From Piscirickettsiaceae bacterium (lineage in GTDB: Bacteria; Pseudomonadota; Gammaproteobacteria; Nitrosococcales; Methylophagaceae): a stretch of DNA of 32,094 nucleotides. Location of the stretch: contig DAOUSV010000001.1 in the NCBI GenBank assembly GCA_030627065.1, positions 1-32,094 of the forward strand, given 5' to 3'. Below the pieces are notes generated by a model. The model searched no databases and had not been told where the DNA came from. It worked only from the letters and a program-made list of their open reading frames with translations. The stretch's first letter is position 1, and each line of letters opens with the position of its first letter. Below, in pieces: positions 1 to 6,389 of this stretch. The position numbers and the translations under genes were made by a program.

Positions 1-12
1 CAAAAATTAAAC

Positions 13-40
13 TTGACGATTAAAATAAATAGCCTAGAAT
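13..40 (+). promoter_or_regulatory. Probable sigma70 promoter of the tRNA-Asp gene
   Basis: A TTGACG box at 13-18 and a TAGAAT box at 35-40 are separated by 16 nt. The -10 box ends 16 nt before the first base of the mature tRNA. Both boxes are one mismatch from consensus, as expected for a strongly expressed stable RNA. Not tested; called from sequence only. Confidence 0.7.
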
Positions 41-56
41 ATGCACACCTTGTCGC

Positions 57-133
57 GGAGCGGTAGTTCAGTTGGTTAGAATACTGGCCTGTCACGCCAG
101 GGGTCGCGGGTTCGAGTCCCGTCCGCTCCGCCA
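57..133 (+). tRNA. tRNA-Asp (anticodon GTC)
   Basis: The 77-nt cloverleaf is complete. Acceptor strands GGAGCGG (57-63) and CCGCTCC (123-129) pair fully and are followed by an encoded G discriminator and CCA (130-133). The anticodon GTC is at 91-93, flanked by a CTGGC/GCCAG-type stem, and the T arm carries GGTTCGAGTCC. The sequence is very close to enterobacterial tRNA-Asp. It decodes GAC and GAU. A T-rich stretch (134-145) follows directly and may end the transcript. Confidence 0.97.
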
Positions 134-143
134 ATTTTCTTTT

Positions 144-165
144 TTGCATCCAGTCTTGGATGCAA
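144..165. repeat. Perfect 9-bp inverted repeat (hairpin) behind tRNA-Asp
   Basis: The arms 144-152 (TTGCATCCA) and 157-165 (TGGATGCAA) are exactly complementary around a 4-nt loop GTCT. The T-run lies on the 5' side on the + strand, and there is no T-run 3' of the hairpin on either strand. It is therefore not a standard intrinsic terminator for the tRNA or for the convergent HAD gene. It may protect RNA ends or belong to the adjacent repeat at 181-210. Confidence 0.6.
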
Positions 166-180
166 GCATTCGCAAACACC

Positions 181-210
181 AGCCTTCGATAAACTCAGGG
201 CTAACGGTGA
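181..210. repeat. Degraded REP-like dispersed repeat
   Basis: The segment carries CCTTCGATAAACTCAGGG (183-200) followed by CTAACGG. From memory it closely resembles the widespread intergenic bacterial repeat with core CCTTCGACAAGCTCAGGG and GAACGG. Outer bases AGCC (181-184) and GGCT (199-202) can pair. It ends at the base before the stop codon of the HAD gene, so the unit may have inserted or been recruited at the 3' end of that gene. Copy number elsewhere cannot be seen here. Confidence 0.55.
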
Positions 211-960
211 TTACAAATTATTAAACTCTGTTAGATTTATCGTTGTAATAGCCGTATTGTGCTTGGCATTCTGTTTGTCTTGCTGGGTGTTGTAACCCCA
301 GTCGGCAAAGAGTGATTTGATTGGCTTTAAACGCGAATCTGCAATGACATTAATCAACGTTGGTAGTCTATCTTCAACAAATAGAATAGTGTGTTTTGGG
401 TATTCATTAAGCATATTGCTGAGAATGTCCGGCTTGATCATTTTTCTATCTAAACCAAAAATACGCTCATCATTGAATGGAATCGCATTAGCTTTGAGTA
501 TATGACTGACAAAGCGTTCTTGTTTTGTGGTAATGATGACGCACTGTTCAGGGTTTATTTGACGAAGCTTATCGGCAACACCATCAAATAGTGGGTTCAT
601 TGCAATCCAGTCGTCGAGATTATCATTAATCCAGTAATCACGGGTTTCACCAAAGTGTTGTTTAAGTTGGTCGGTACTGAGCTGTTCTCGCGTAATAATA
701 TTTTCAATGGCATTAGCAAAGTTATTAAGCAAGCTTTGTGGCGTCATACCTTTAAACAGTAGTCGCATAATGAGGATAGCTTCATAGCCTGTTTCCATTA
801 CTGGGCGAACTTGGCGGAATAGCTCAATCATGTCTGAAGGTGTTTCTGTTGGCATCTCGTGCCAAAGTTGGCTTGCGACTTTCCAGCCGGTGATACTTGT
901 TTCTACGGCGCTGTCACAAATAACGCCATCGAAGTCGAGGGCATAAAGTTTATTATCCAA
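211..960 (-). CDS. HAD-superfamily hydrolase, phosphoglycolate-phosphatase-like
   Basis: The 249-residue protein is a cytoplasmic HAD-fold phosphatase or hydrolase; the substrate cannot be told. Motif I is DFDGVICD near residue 9, with nucleophile D9 and general acid D11. A helical cap spans about residues 20-120. Motif II is around IITT (141-145), the motif III lysine lies in IKPD (about 173), and the acidic motif IV is FVED (about 195). The start is TTG at 958-960; no closer ATG keeps motif I. The TTG lies 3 nt after the TAA of the upstream lipoprotein gene and in the same frame, with no clear Shine-Dalgarno site, so translation is probably coupled. The family is confident; any specific enzyme name would be a guess. 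Confidence 0.85.
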   Translation of the reverse strand: MDNKLYALDFDGVICDSAVETSITGWKVASQLWHEMPTETPSDMIELFRQVRPVMETGYEAILIMRLLFKGMTPQSLLNNFANAIENIITREQLSTDQLKQHFGETRDYWINDNLDDWIAMNPLFDGVADKLRQINPEQCVIITTKQERFVSHILKANAIPFNDERIFGLDRKMIKPDILSNMLNEYPKHTILFVEDRLPTLINVIADSRLKPIKSLFADWGYNTQQDKQNAKHNTAITTINLTEFNNL

Positions 961-963
961 GTC

Positions 964-1146
964 TTAGTTTCTCAATATACAGAATTTAGTGAAATCACCA
1001 GCATCATTCATTGTCCACTTGCCTTTTGGCATTTCTTTCATATTGTCACACCATTTCTCACTGCCGATTTCGGGTGCACAGGCGGTGATGATTGTTGTAA
1101 ATGACAAGATGATAGTGACAAGGCTAAGCTTTTTAATAAGTGACAT
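964..1146 (-). CDS. Small DUF3012-type lipoprotein
   Basis: The 60-residue protein has a lysine-containing signal peptide and hydrophobic core (about residues 5-22) ending in a lipobox-like ITAC with C23 as the lipidation site. The mature part, APEIGSEKWC followed by MKEMPKGKWT and a C-terminal FC, matches my memory of the DUF3012 family of short gammaproteobacterial lipoproteins. Two conserved cysteines (C33 and C56) could form a disulfide. Its function is unknown. An AAAGGA ribosome site sits 6 nt before the ATG. It is the first gene of a two-gene unit with the HAD hydrolase. Confidence 0.8.
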   Translation of the reverse strand: MSLIKKLSLVTIILSFTTIITACAPEIGSEKWCDNMKEMPKGKWTMNDAGDFTKFCILRN

Positions 1147-1186
1147 TGGTATTCCTTTAACTTAATTTTAATATGTGGTTTGTGTT

Positions 1187-1262
1187 GTCATTCTCACGTA
1201 AGAGGAATTCATGGAGGTGGCGTCTCAACTATCGTTGGCTCCCCGTTTTCACGAGGATGACG
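1187..1262. repeat. Degraded palindromic MITE-like repeat
   Basis: The left end GTCATTCTCACG (1187-1198) and right end CGAGGATGACG (1252-1262) form imperfect inverted repeats of about 25 nt, around a centre near 1215-1235. Both ends resemble the common dispersed repeat GTCATTCCCGCG...CGCGGGAATGAC, with mainly C-to-T and G-to-A differences. The right end stops at the base before the pyrC' stop codon. The element lies between the convergently unrelated 3' end of the pyrimidine operon and the start of the DUF3012 gene. No transposase is encoded, so a transposase would have to act in trans. Confidence 0.6.
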
Positions 1263-2525
1263 CTACTTATTTAAATCAAACACTGTTTGACCATTTATTA
1301 ATGTATGCACGACTTGATTGTTAAACAGCCAGCCTTTGAAAGGGCTATTTTTACCTGCACTTGCAAATTGTTCGGGCTGACATTCATTGTGAGCATCGGG
1401 GTTAATAATACAGATGTCAGCTTGCGAACCTACCTTAAGATGGCCTGCATCAATACCTAAAATAGCGGCGGGTTGGCTGGTTAGGCAGGCAATGGCTTGT
1501 TGTAATGAGAGTTCGTCATCATCAACCATTTTCAAGGTGAGAGGGAGTAAGGTTTCAAGCCCTGAAATGCCCGGTGTAGTTTCGGCAAAAGGTCCTAGTT
1601 TGGCATCATTGCTCAGCGGTTTATGGTTGGAGCATATTGCGCTGATAATACCGTCACGCAGTCCTTGTTGTAATTGGTCTCTATCTCGAATGCTACGTAG
1701 TGGAGGGATTACATGGCTTAAGCTGTCATAATTACCAATATCATGTTCTGTTAAATGCAGTTGATGGGCGCAAACATCAGCAGTGACTGCTAAGCCTCTC
1801 TGTTGCGCTTCGCCAATCATTTGTACTGCTCTTGCTGTGGATATATTGTGAAAGTGTGCATTTACCCCAGTTTGTTCAATGAGTAATAAGTCACGGCTAA
1901 CAGCTATTGTTTCAGCGGCTTCAGGAATGCCACCTAGTCCAAGCCGTGTACTAACCGTACCTTCATGTACGCAACCTTGTGCTTGTAGCCAAGGATCAGC
2001 GGCATTAATGAATAAGGTCAAATCAAGTGTGGCGGCATACTCCATTGCACGCCGTTGAATAAGCGTATTTTCAATGGTGTTTAAACCGTTGCTTACGCCT
2101 AGACAGCCAGCTTCTTTGAGGGCTAACATTTCGCTAAGCAGTTTGCCTTCAAGCTGTTGTGTCAGTGCACCAATGGTGTGAACCATTGTTCTGCCTGCTT
2201 TCTTTGCATGATCTTCAATCAACTCGATGGCGGCAGGGTTATCAATAATCGGTGTTGTATCAGGAGGAATACAAAGAGCCGTAATGCCTCCTTTTACGGC
2301 TGCATGAGTTTCACTTTCGATGCCTTTAATTGTCATGCGGGCATTTAGATCTATCAGTCCTGGGCAGACAATCAGTCCTGTCGCATCAATTTCCTGATCG
2401 GCGACAAAGCCGTTGAGTTCGGAGGTGATGGCGATAATTACACCATTTTCGACGAAGATATCTTGTTGAAAATCTAGCTGGCTGGCAGGGTCAACAACGT
2501 GGCCATTTTTTATATGAAGTTTCAT
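1263..2525 (-). CDS. pyrC': Non-catalytic dihydroorotase homologue (PyrC'/PyrX), ATCase partner subunit
   Basis: The 420-residue amidohydrolase-fold protein aligns with dihydroorotase along its whole length. The metal-binding DxHxH after GLID is GLIDLNAR here (N61, R63 replace the histidines). The TDHAPH catalytic block is SNHKPLS (N300 replaces Asp). The GISGLETLLP block and the C-terminal GSQADICI stretch remain. In Pseudomonas the equivalent inactive protein is needed to assemble the dodecameric aspartate transcarbamoylase, and I infer the same role here. A catalytically active PyrC must then be encoded elsewhere. It overlaps pyrB by 4 nt (ATGA), fitting co-translation of the two subunits. 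It is the last gene of the long leftward operon. Confidence 0.92.
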   Translation of the reverse strand: MKLHIKNGHVVDPASQLDFQQDIFVENGVIIAITSELNGFVADQEIDATGLIVCPGLIDLNARMTIKGIESETHAAVKGGITALCIPPDTTPIIDNPAAIELIEDHAKKAGRTMVHTIGALTQQLEGKLLSEMLALKEAGCLGVSNGLNTIENTLIQRRAMEYAATLDLTLFINAADPWLQAQGCVHEGTVSTRLGLGGIPEAAETIAVSRDLLLIEQTGVNAHFHNISTARAVQMIGEAQQRGLAVTADVCAHQLHLTEHDIGNYDSLSHVIPPLRSIRDRDQLQQGLRDGIISAICSNHKPLSNDAKLGPFAETTPGISGLETLLPLTLKMVDDDELSLQQAIACLTSQPAAILGIDAGHLKVGSQADICIINPDAHNECQPEQFASAGKNSPFKGWLFNNQVVHTLINGQTVFDLNK

Positions 2526-3496
2526 GAATGCGCCTCGTGTTGTTCTGCTTGCGTGCCTAGCGCCATAGACATGACTGCCATACGTACGGCAATTCCATGT
2601 GTTACTTGTTCTAAGATGACTGATTGGGGGCCATCGGCAACGGAGGATGCTATTTCAACACCGCGATTGATCGGGCCGGGATGCATGACAATGGCATCTG
2701 GTTTTGCTAGTTTTAGCGTGTCGTCAGTCAGTCCGTAGCGTGCGAAGTATTCATTTGAACTTGGTAGTAATGCACCTTGCATACGTTCATGTTGTAGCCG
2801 AAGCGTAATAATAACGTCTACGCCATTTAAACCTGACTCCATATCATGATAGACATGAACACCAAGCGATTGTGTGTCGATGGGCAATAATGTTTTAGGG
2901 CCGATTACGCGAATTTCACCGACACCTAAGATGGCAAGTGCTTGAATTTGTGAGCGAGCAACACGAGAGTGCAAAATATCACCAACAATGGCGACACATA
3001 AATCGGGAAAATGCTGTTTGTGTCGGCGGATAGTAAACATATCTAACATAGCTTGTGTCGGGTGGGCGTGGCAACCATCGCCGGCATTGATTACGCTGAC
3101 ATGCGGGGCAACGTGTTGTGCAATAAACTCAGCCGCGCCGCTTTGATTGTGTCGTACGACAAACATATCGCTGTGCATAGCTTCTAGGTTGTGCAAAGTG
3201 TCTAATAAGCTTTCACCTTTTGAAGTGGCAGAAGTGTTGATATTTAGGTTGATAACATCGGCAGAAAGACGTTTTGCGGCCAGTTCAAAGGTGGTGCGAG
3301 TACGAGTGCTGTTTTCAAAAAAGAGGTTTACGATTGTTTTACCGCGTAGCAAAGGTACTTTTTTAGCTTGTTGATTGGAGATACTGGAAAACTGTTCAGC
3401 ACGATCCATGATCTCAGTTAATAACGGTCTTTTAAGACCTTCAATGGTTAAAAAGTGCTTTAAATATCCGCTTTCAGTGAGTTGGTTATTGCTCAT
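2522..3496 (-). CDS. pyrB: Aspartate carbamoyltransferase catalytic chain
   Basis: The 324-residue enzyme condenses carbamoyl phosphate with aspartate, the first committed step of pyrimidine synthesis. The carbamoyl-phosphate site STRTR is at 63-67 (FFENSTRTRTTFE), with the lysine loop SKGES near 92-96 and HPTQ at 145-148. The aspartate-site MHPGPINRGVE is near residue 272. No regulatory pyrI gene is adjacent; the neighbour is pyrC', which is the arrangement of Pseudomonas-type ATCase. There are 4-nt ATGA overlaps with pyrR upstream and pyrC' downstream. Length is normal for the family. Confidence 0.97.
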   Translation of the reverse strand: MSNNQLTESGYLKHFLTIEGLKRPLLTEIMDRAEQFSSISNQQAKKVPLLRGKTIVNLFFENSTRTRTTFELAAKRLSADVINLNINTSATSKGESLLDTLHNLEAMHSDMFVVRHNQSGAAEFIAQHVAPHVSVINAGDGCHAHPTQAMLDMFTIRRHKQHFPDLCVAIVGDILHSRVARSQIQALAILGVGEIRVIGPKTLLPIDTQSLGVHVYHDMESGLNGVDVIITLRLQHERMQGALLPSSNEYFARYGLTDDTLKLAKPDAIVMHPGPINRGVEIASSVADGPQSVILEQVTHGIAVRMAVMSMALGTQAEQHEAHS

Positions 3497-4029
3497 TCCG
3501 CCTCGGCCTCCTCTTTCTCTTTAGTCGTCAATTCAAGCTGTAAACCATCATTGTTAGTTAGCTTTATATGTTCGTTTTCTTCAAGCTCTACAGACTGTCC
3601 AATAATATCGGCATGAAGTGGTAATTCATGACCATCACGTTCAATAAGTACGGCGAGAGTGACGGTAGCAGGGCGACCATAATCAAATATTTCGTTGAGT
3701 GCTGCACGAATTGTTCGACCGCTTTGGAAAACATCATCAACTAATAATAGGTGGCGGTCATCGACATTAAATGGCAAATCAGTAGGTGTAACTTGAGGAT
3801 GCATACCAATGCGTGTGAAGTCATCACGGTAATAAGCGATGTTTAATGTACCAAGAGGGGCATCAAAAAAGTCGGCACCTAATCGCTCAAACAAGGCTTT
3901 GGCAACCCATGCACCACCGGTGTGAATACCAATTAATAGCGGTTTCATATCGCCTAATTGGTGGCGAATACCTTCTGCCATTGTATCTAGCAGTTGGTCT
4001 ATATCGGCAGAGCTTGTTGCAATAGTCAT
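3493..4029 (-). CDS. pyrR: PyrR bifunctional regulator / uracil phosphoribosyltransferase
   Basis: With the chosen start the protein has 178 residues. The PRPP-binding motif LLVDDVFQSGRTIRAA is at 95-110, and the N-terminal LIGIHTGGAWVAKAL is typical of PyrR. PyrR proteins bind uridine nucleotides and control pyr genes, and many also make UMP from uracil. I see no obvious attenuator in front of pyrB because the genes overlap, so RNA-binding attenuation at this site is unlikely. Start: ATG at 4027-4029 makes a 4-nt ATGA overlap with ruvX, the same spacing as neighbouring junctions, and fits family length. In-frame ATGs at 4044 and 4074 are alternatives; none has a clear ribosome site. The C-terminal tail is rich in Glu and Lys. 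Confidence 0.9.
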   Translation of the reverse strand: MTIATSSADIDQLLDTMAEGIRHQLGDMKPLLIGIHTGGAWVAKALFERLGADFFDAPLGTLNIAYYRDDFTRIGMHPQVTPTDLPFNVDDRHLLLVDDVFQSGRTIRAALNEIFDYGRPATVTLAVLIERDGHELPLHADIIGQSVELEENEHIKLTNNDGLQLELTTKEKEEAEAE

Positions 4030-4445
4030 TGTTGATTCAGCCATGATTGAAGTATAAGTTGTGCCGAGATGCAATCCACATCATCACGGTGTTTTGCGTC
4101 TAGTTTACTATGAATTCCCAAATGGTCTAATGCTTCGTATGTACTTAGGCGTTCGTCTTGCCATTCCACTGCAATTTGAAAGCGACCATTGAGGCGATTA
4201 CCAAATTTGCGAGCGGCTTTGGTCATTGTTTGTTCGGAGCCATCCATATTAAGCGGTAGGCCGACGATTAATAGTTGTGGCTGCCATTCATCGAGTAGCT
4301 TTTGCATATCATCCCAATTTGGTATGCCATTTTGGGCTTTGATCACGGTGAGTGGGTTTGCGGTAAGTGTGAGCTCTTGGCCGACAGCTACGCCTATGTT
4401 CTTCATGCCATAATCAAAACCGAGAATAGTGCGAGGTGTACTCAT
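4026..4445 (-). CDS. ruvX: Putative pre-16S rRNA nuclease / Holliday-junction-resolvase-like protein (YqgF)
   Basis: The 139-residue RNase H-fold protein has an N-terminal acidic motif GFDYGMKNIGVAVG (residues 9-22). It also has the strand-loop VGLPLNMDGSE, the second acidic region EWQDERLST, and a C-terminal DDVDCISAQLILQSWL. YqgF proteins take part in maturing the 5' end of 16S rRNA in E. coli; a junction-resolvase role was proposed earlier. It has ATGA overlaps with yqgE upstream and pyrR downstream. The ruvX-yqgE pair is conserved across gammaproteobacteria, and here it links to pyrR as in Pseudomonas. Confidence 0.94.
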   Translation of the reverse strand: MSTPRTILGFDYGMKNIGVAVGQELTLTANPLTVIKAQNGIPNWDDMQKLLDEWQPQLLIVGLPLNMDGSEQTMTKAARKFGNRLNGRFQIAVEWQDERLSTYEALDHLGIHSKLDAKHRDDVDCISAQLILQSWLNQQ

Positions 4446-4999
4446 GCGTGTCCTGTGGCATTTGACATCAAATTGATATCAATACCTAATAAGTTAGCAG
4501 CTGCATGCCACTGTTTATCGGCTGGGGTTTTGAATAAAACATCATCATTCGAATCAACAGTTAGCCAACTGTTTTCAGCAATTTCTTGTTCCAACTGTCC
4601 TGCGCCCCAAGAGGAGTAACCTAAAGAGACTAAGGCGTGCTCGGGGCTTTTATCTGTGCCCATGTCTTTTAATATATCGGTTGATGTGGTGAGAAATACA
4701 TCATCGGCGATTTTAATGGTGTTTTTCCATTCAGTATCGCTATTGTGAAGTACCATGCCTTGATTCTTTTGTACTGGGCCACCAAAGAAAACAGGTGTGT
4801 TGACGATTGTTTCTGAGGTGTTGGATATTTCAAAGTGTGTCAGAAGTTCGGTCAATGTGATTGGGGTTGGACGGTTAATAATAATGCCCATTGCACCTTG
4901 ATCGTCGTGTTCACAAATATAAATAACTGTGCGATAAAAGAAGGTATCAACCAATGACGGCATGGCGATAAGGAAATGATTTTGTAATGAGGAATCCAT
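4442..4999 (-). CDS. yqgE: YqgE/AlgH family protein (UPF0301)
   Basis: The 185-residue protein has family hallmarks: the N-terminal LQNHFLIAMPSL, YICEHDDQGAMGIIINRP, FGGPVQ, and LGYSSWGAGQLEQEI near the C-terminus. Its molecular function is not firmly known; in Pseudomonas the homologue was tied to alginate regulation (AlgH). The reading frame is open for another 38 codons upstream, but that part lies inside trkA. The ATG at 4997-4999 gives the family-typical MDSSLQNHFL start and sits 7 nt after the trkA stop. No strong ribosome site is visible, so coupling to trkA is likely. Confidence 0.93.
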   Translation of the reverse strand: MDSSLQNHFLIAMPSLVDTFFYRTVIYICEHDDQGAMGIIINRPTPITLTELLTHFEISNTSETIVNTPVFFGGPVQKNQGMVLHNSDTEWKNTIKIADDVFLTTSTDILKDMGTDKSPEHALVSLGYSSWGAGQLEQEIAENSWLTVDSNDDVLFKTPADKQWHAAANLLGIDINLMSNATGHA

Positions 5000-5006
5000 T
5001 TGGCGG

Positions 5007-6380
5007 CTAGAAGAAGCTGAAGCCAACTTGGAATAAACGTTCGACCTCAGGAATATAACGCTTATTAATGAGGAATAAGATAACGTGATCTTCGGCTTCA
5101 ATGACGGTGTCATGATGAGTAATAATTACTTTATCGTTACGCACAATTGCACCAATGGTTGTACCAGGTGGCAAGCCAATTTCATCGATACGACGTCCAA
5201 CAACCAGTGAGGAGTTTTTATCACCATGAGCTACGGCTTCTAACGCTTCTGCCGCGCCACGACGTAAAGAATGAACGGCCACAATATCACCACGCCGAAT
5301 ATGGGCTAATAAGCTACCAATAGTTGCTTGTTGTGGTGATAGGGCAATATCAATACTGCTACTTTCGATAAGGTCTACATAGGCGGCGCGATTGATCAGC
5401 GACAGCACTTTTCGTGCACCTAAACGTTTTGCCAACATGGCTGATAGGATGTTGGCTTCATCATCATTGGTCAGAGCACAGAATAGATCGATTTGGTCGA
5501 TATCTTCTTCTTTCAATAACTCTTCATTGGCAACATCACCTAATAAAACGATGGTGTTTGAGAGTTCGCCAGATAAAAATTCTGCACGCTTGGGATTGGA
5601 TTCAATTAATTTTAGGTGATAGTCATCTTCTAGCGCTTTGGCAAGTCTGGCACCAATTTGCCCGCCACCGGCAAGCATAATACGTTTGTACGGTTTGTCT
5701 AGGCGACGTAATTCACCCATAACCGACATAATGTCTTTGCTGGCGGCGATAAAGAAGACTTCGTCACCCGCTTCTATAATTGTTTCAGCTTTGGGAATGA
5801 TCGGGCTGCCATCTCTAAAGATAGCCGCTACGCGCGTTTCTGCTTTAGGGAGGTGATCACGTAATTCTTTCAGTGGATTGCCAACTAATGGGCCACCATG
5901 AAAGGCTTTTACTGCAACTAATTGTACACGACCATCGGCAAAGTCAAGTACTTGCAATGCATTGGGGTGATTGATAAGTTGTTCAATATAATCGGTTACA
6001 ATTTGTTCGGGACTGATCAACATATCGATGCTAATAGTATCGTTGTTAAATAAGTCGGGGTTATCTAAGTATTGATTACTTCGGATACGGGCGATTTTCG
6101 TTGGGGTGTGATAAAGATTGTGGCAAATCTGGCAAGCAACGATATTGGTTTCATCATTATCGGTTACCGCAAGTACAAGATCGGCATCTTCGGCACCTGC
6201 ACGGGCTAAGACATCAGGGTGTGATGCATGACCTTGCACTGTACGAATATCATAATGATCTTGTAGAGCTTGTAGAAAATCAGCATTAGTGTCGACTACA
6301 GTAATATCGTCATCTTCACGTGCAAGACTTGCTGCAACGGATGAGCCGACTTGACCTGCCCCGAGAATAAGAATTTTCAT
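5007..6380 (-). CDS. trkA: Trk potassium uptake system NAD-binding protein TrkA
   Basis: The 457-residue protein has two tandem RCK units. Each has a Rossmann nucleotide-binding half with a glycine motif, GAGQVG at 7-12 and GGGQIG near 239, and each is followed by a TrkA-C half (about 145-220 and 370-450). It is a cytoplasmic gating subunit that binds NAD(H) or ATP and controls the TrkH/TrkG potassium channel. No trkH is in this window. In E. coli trkA follows rsmB directly; here ntrYX and a DUF4390 gene are interposed. It starts 9 nt after the ntrX stop and ends 7 nt before yqgE. Confidence 0.96.
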   Translation of the reverse strand: MKILILGAGQVGSSVAASLAREDDDITVVDTNADFLQALQDHYDIRTVQGHASHPDVLARAGAEDADLVLAVTDNDETNIVACQICHNLYHTPTKIARIRSNQYLDNPDLFNNDTISIDMLISPEQIVTDYIEQLINHPNALQVLDFADGRVQLVAVKAFHGGPLVGNPLKELRDHLPKAETRVAAIFRDGSPIIPKAETIIEAGDEVFFIAASKDIMSVMGELRRLDKPYKRIMLAGGGQIGARLAKALEDDYHLKLIESNPKRAEFLSGELSNTIVLLGDVANEELLKEEDIDQIDLFCALTNDDEANILSAMLAKRLGARKVLSLINRAAYVDLIESSSIDIALSPQQATIGSLLAHIRRGDIVAVHSLRRGAAEALEAVAHGDKNSSLVVGRRIDEIGLPPGTTIGAIVRNDKVIITHHDTVIEAEDHVILFLINKRYIPEVERLFQVGFSFF

Positions 6381-6389
6381 GATTTCATC

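Noticed and set aside
144..165. Hairpin as intrinsic terminator of tRNA-Asp or of the HAD gene
   Set aside because: No T-run follows the stem on either strand; the T-run lies before it on the + strand.
1414..1731. Open frame on the + strand opposite pyrC'
   Set aside because: It lies entirely within pyrC' in antisense, has no ribosome site, and its product shows no known motif; a shadow of the real gene.
5000..5113. N-terminal extension of yqgE by 38 codons
   Set aside because: The extra part is inside trkA and absent from the family; the ATG at 4997-4999 gives the normal YqgE start.
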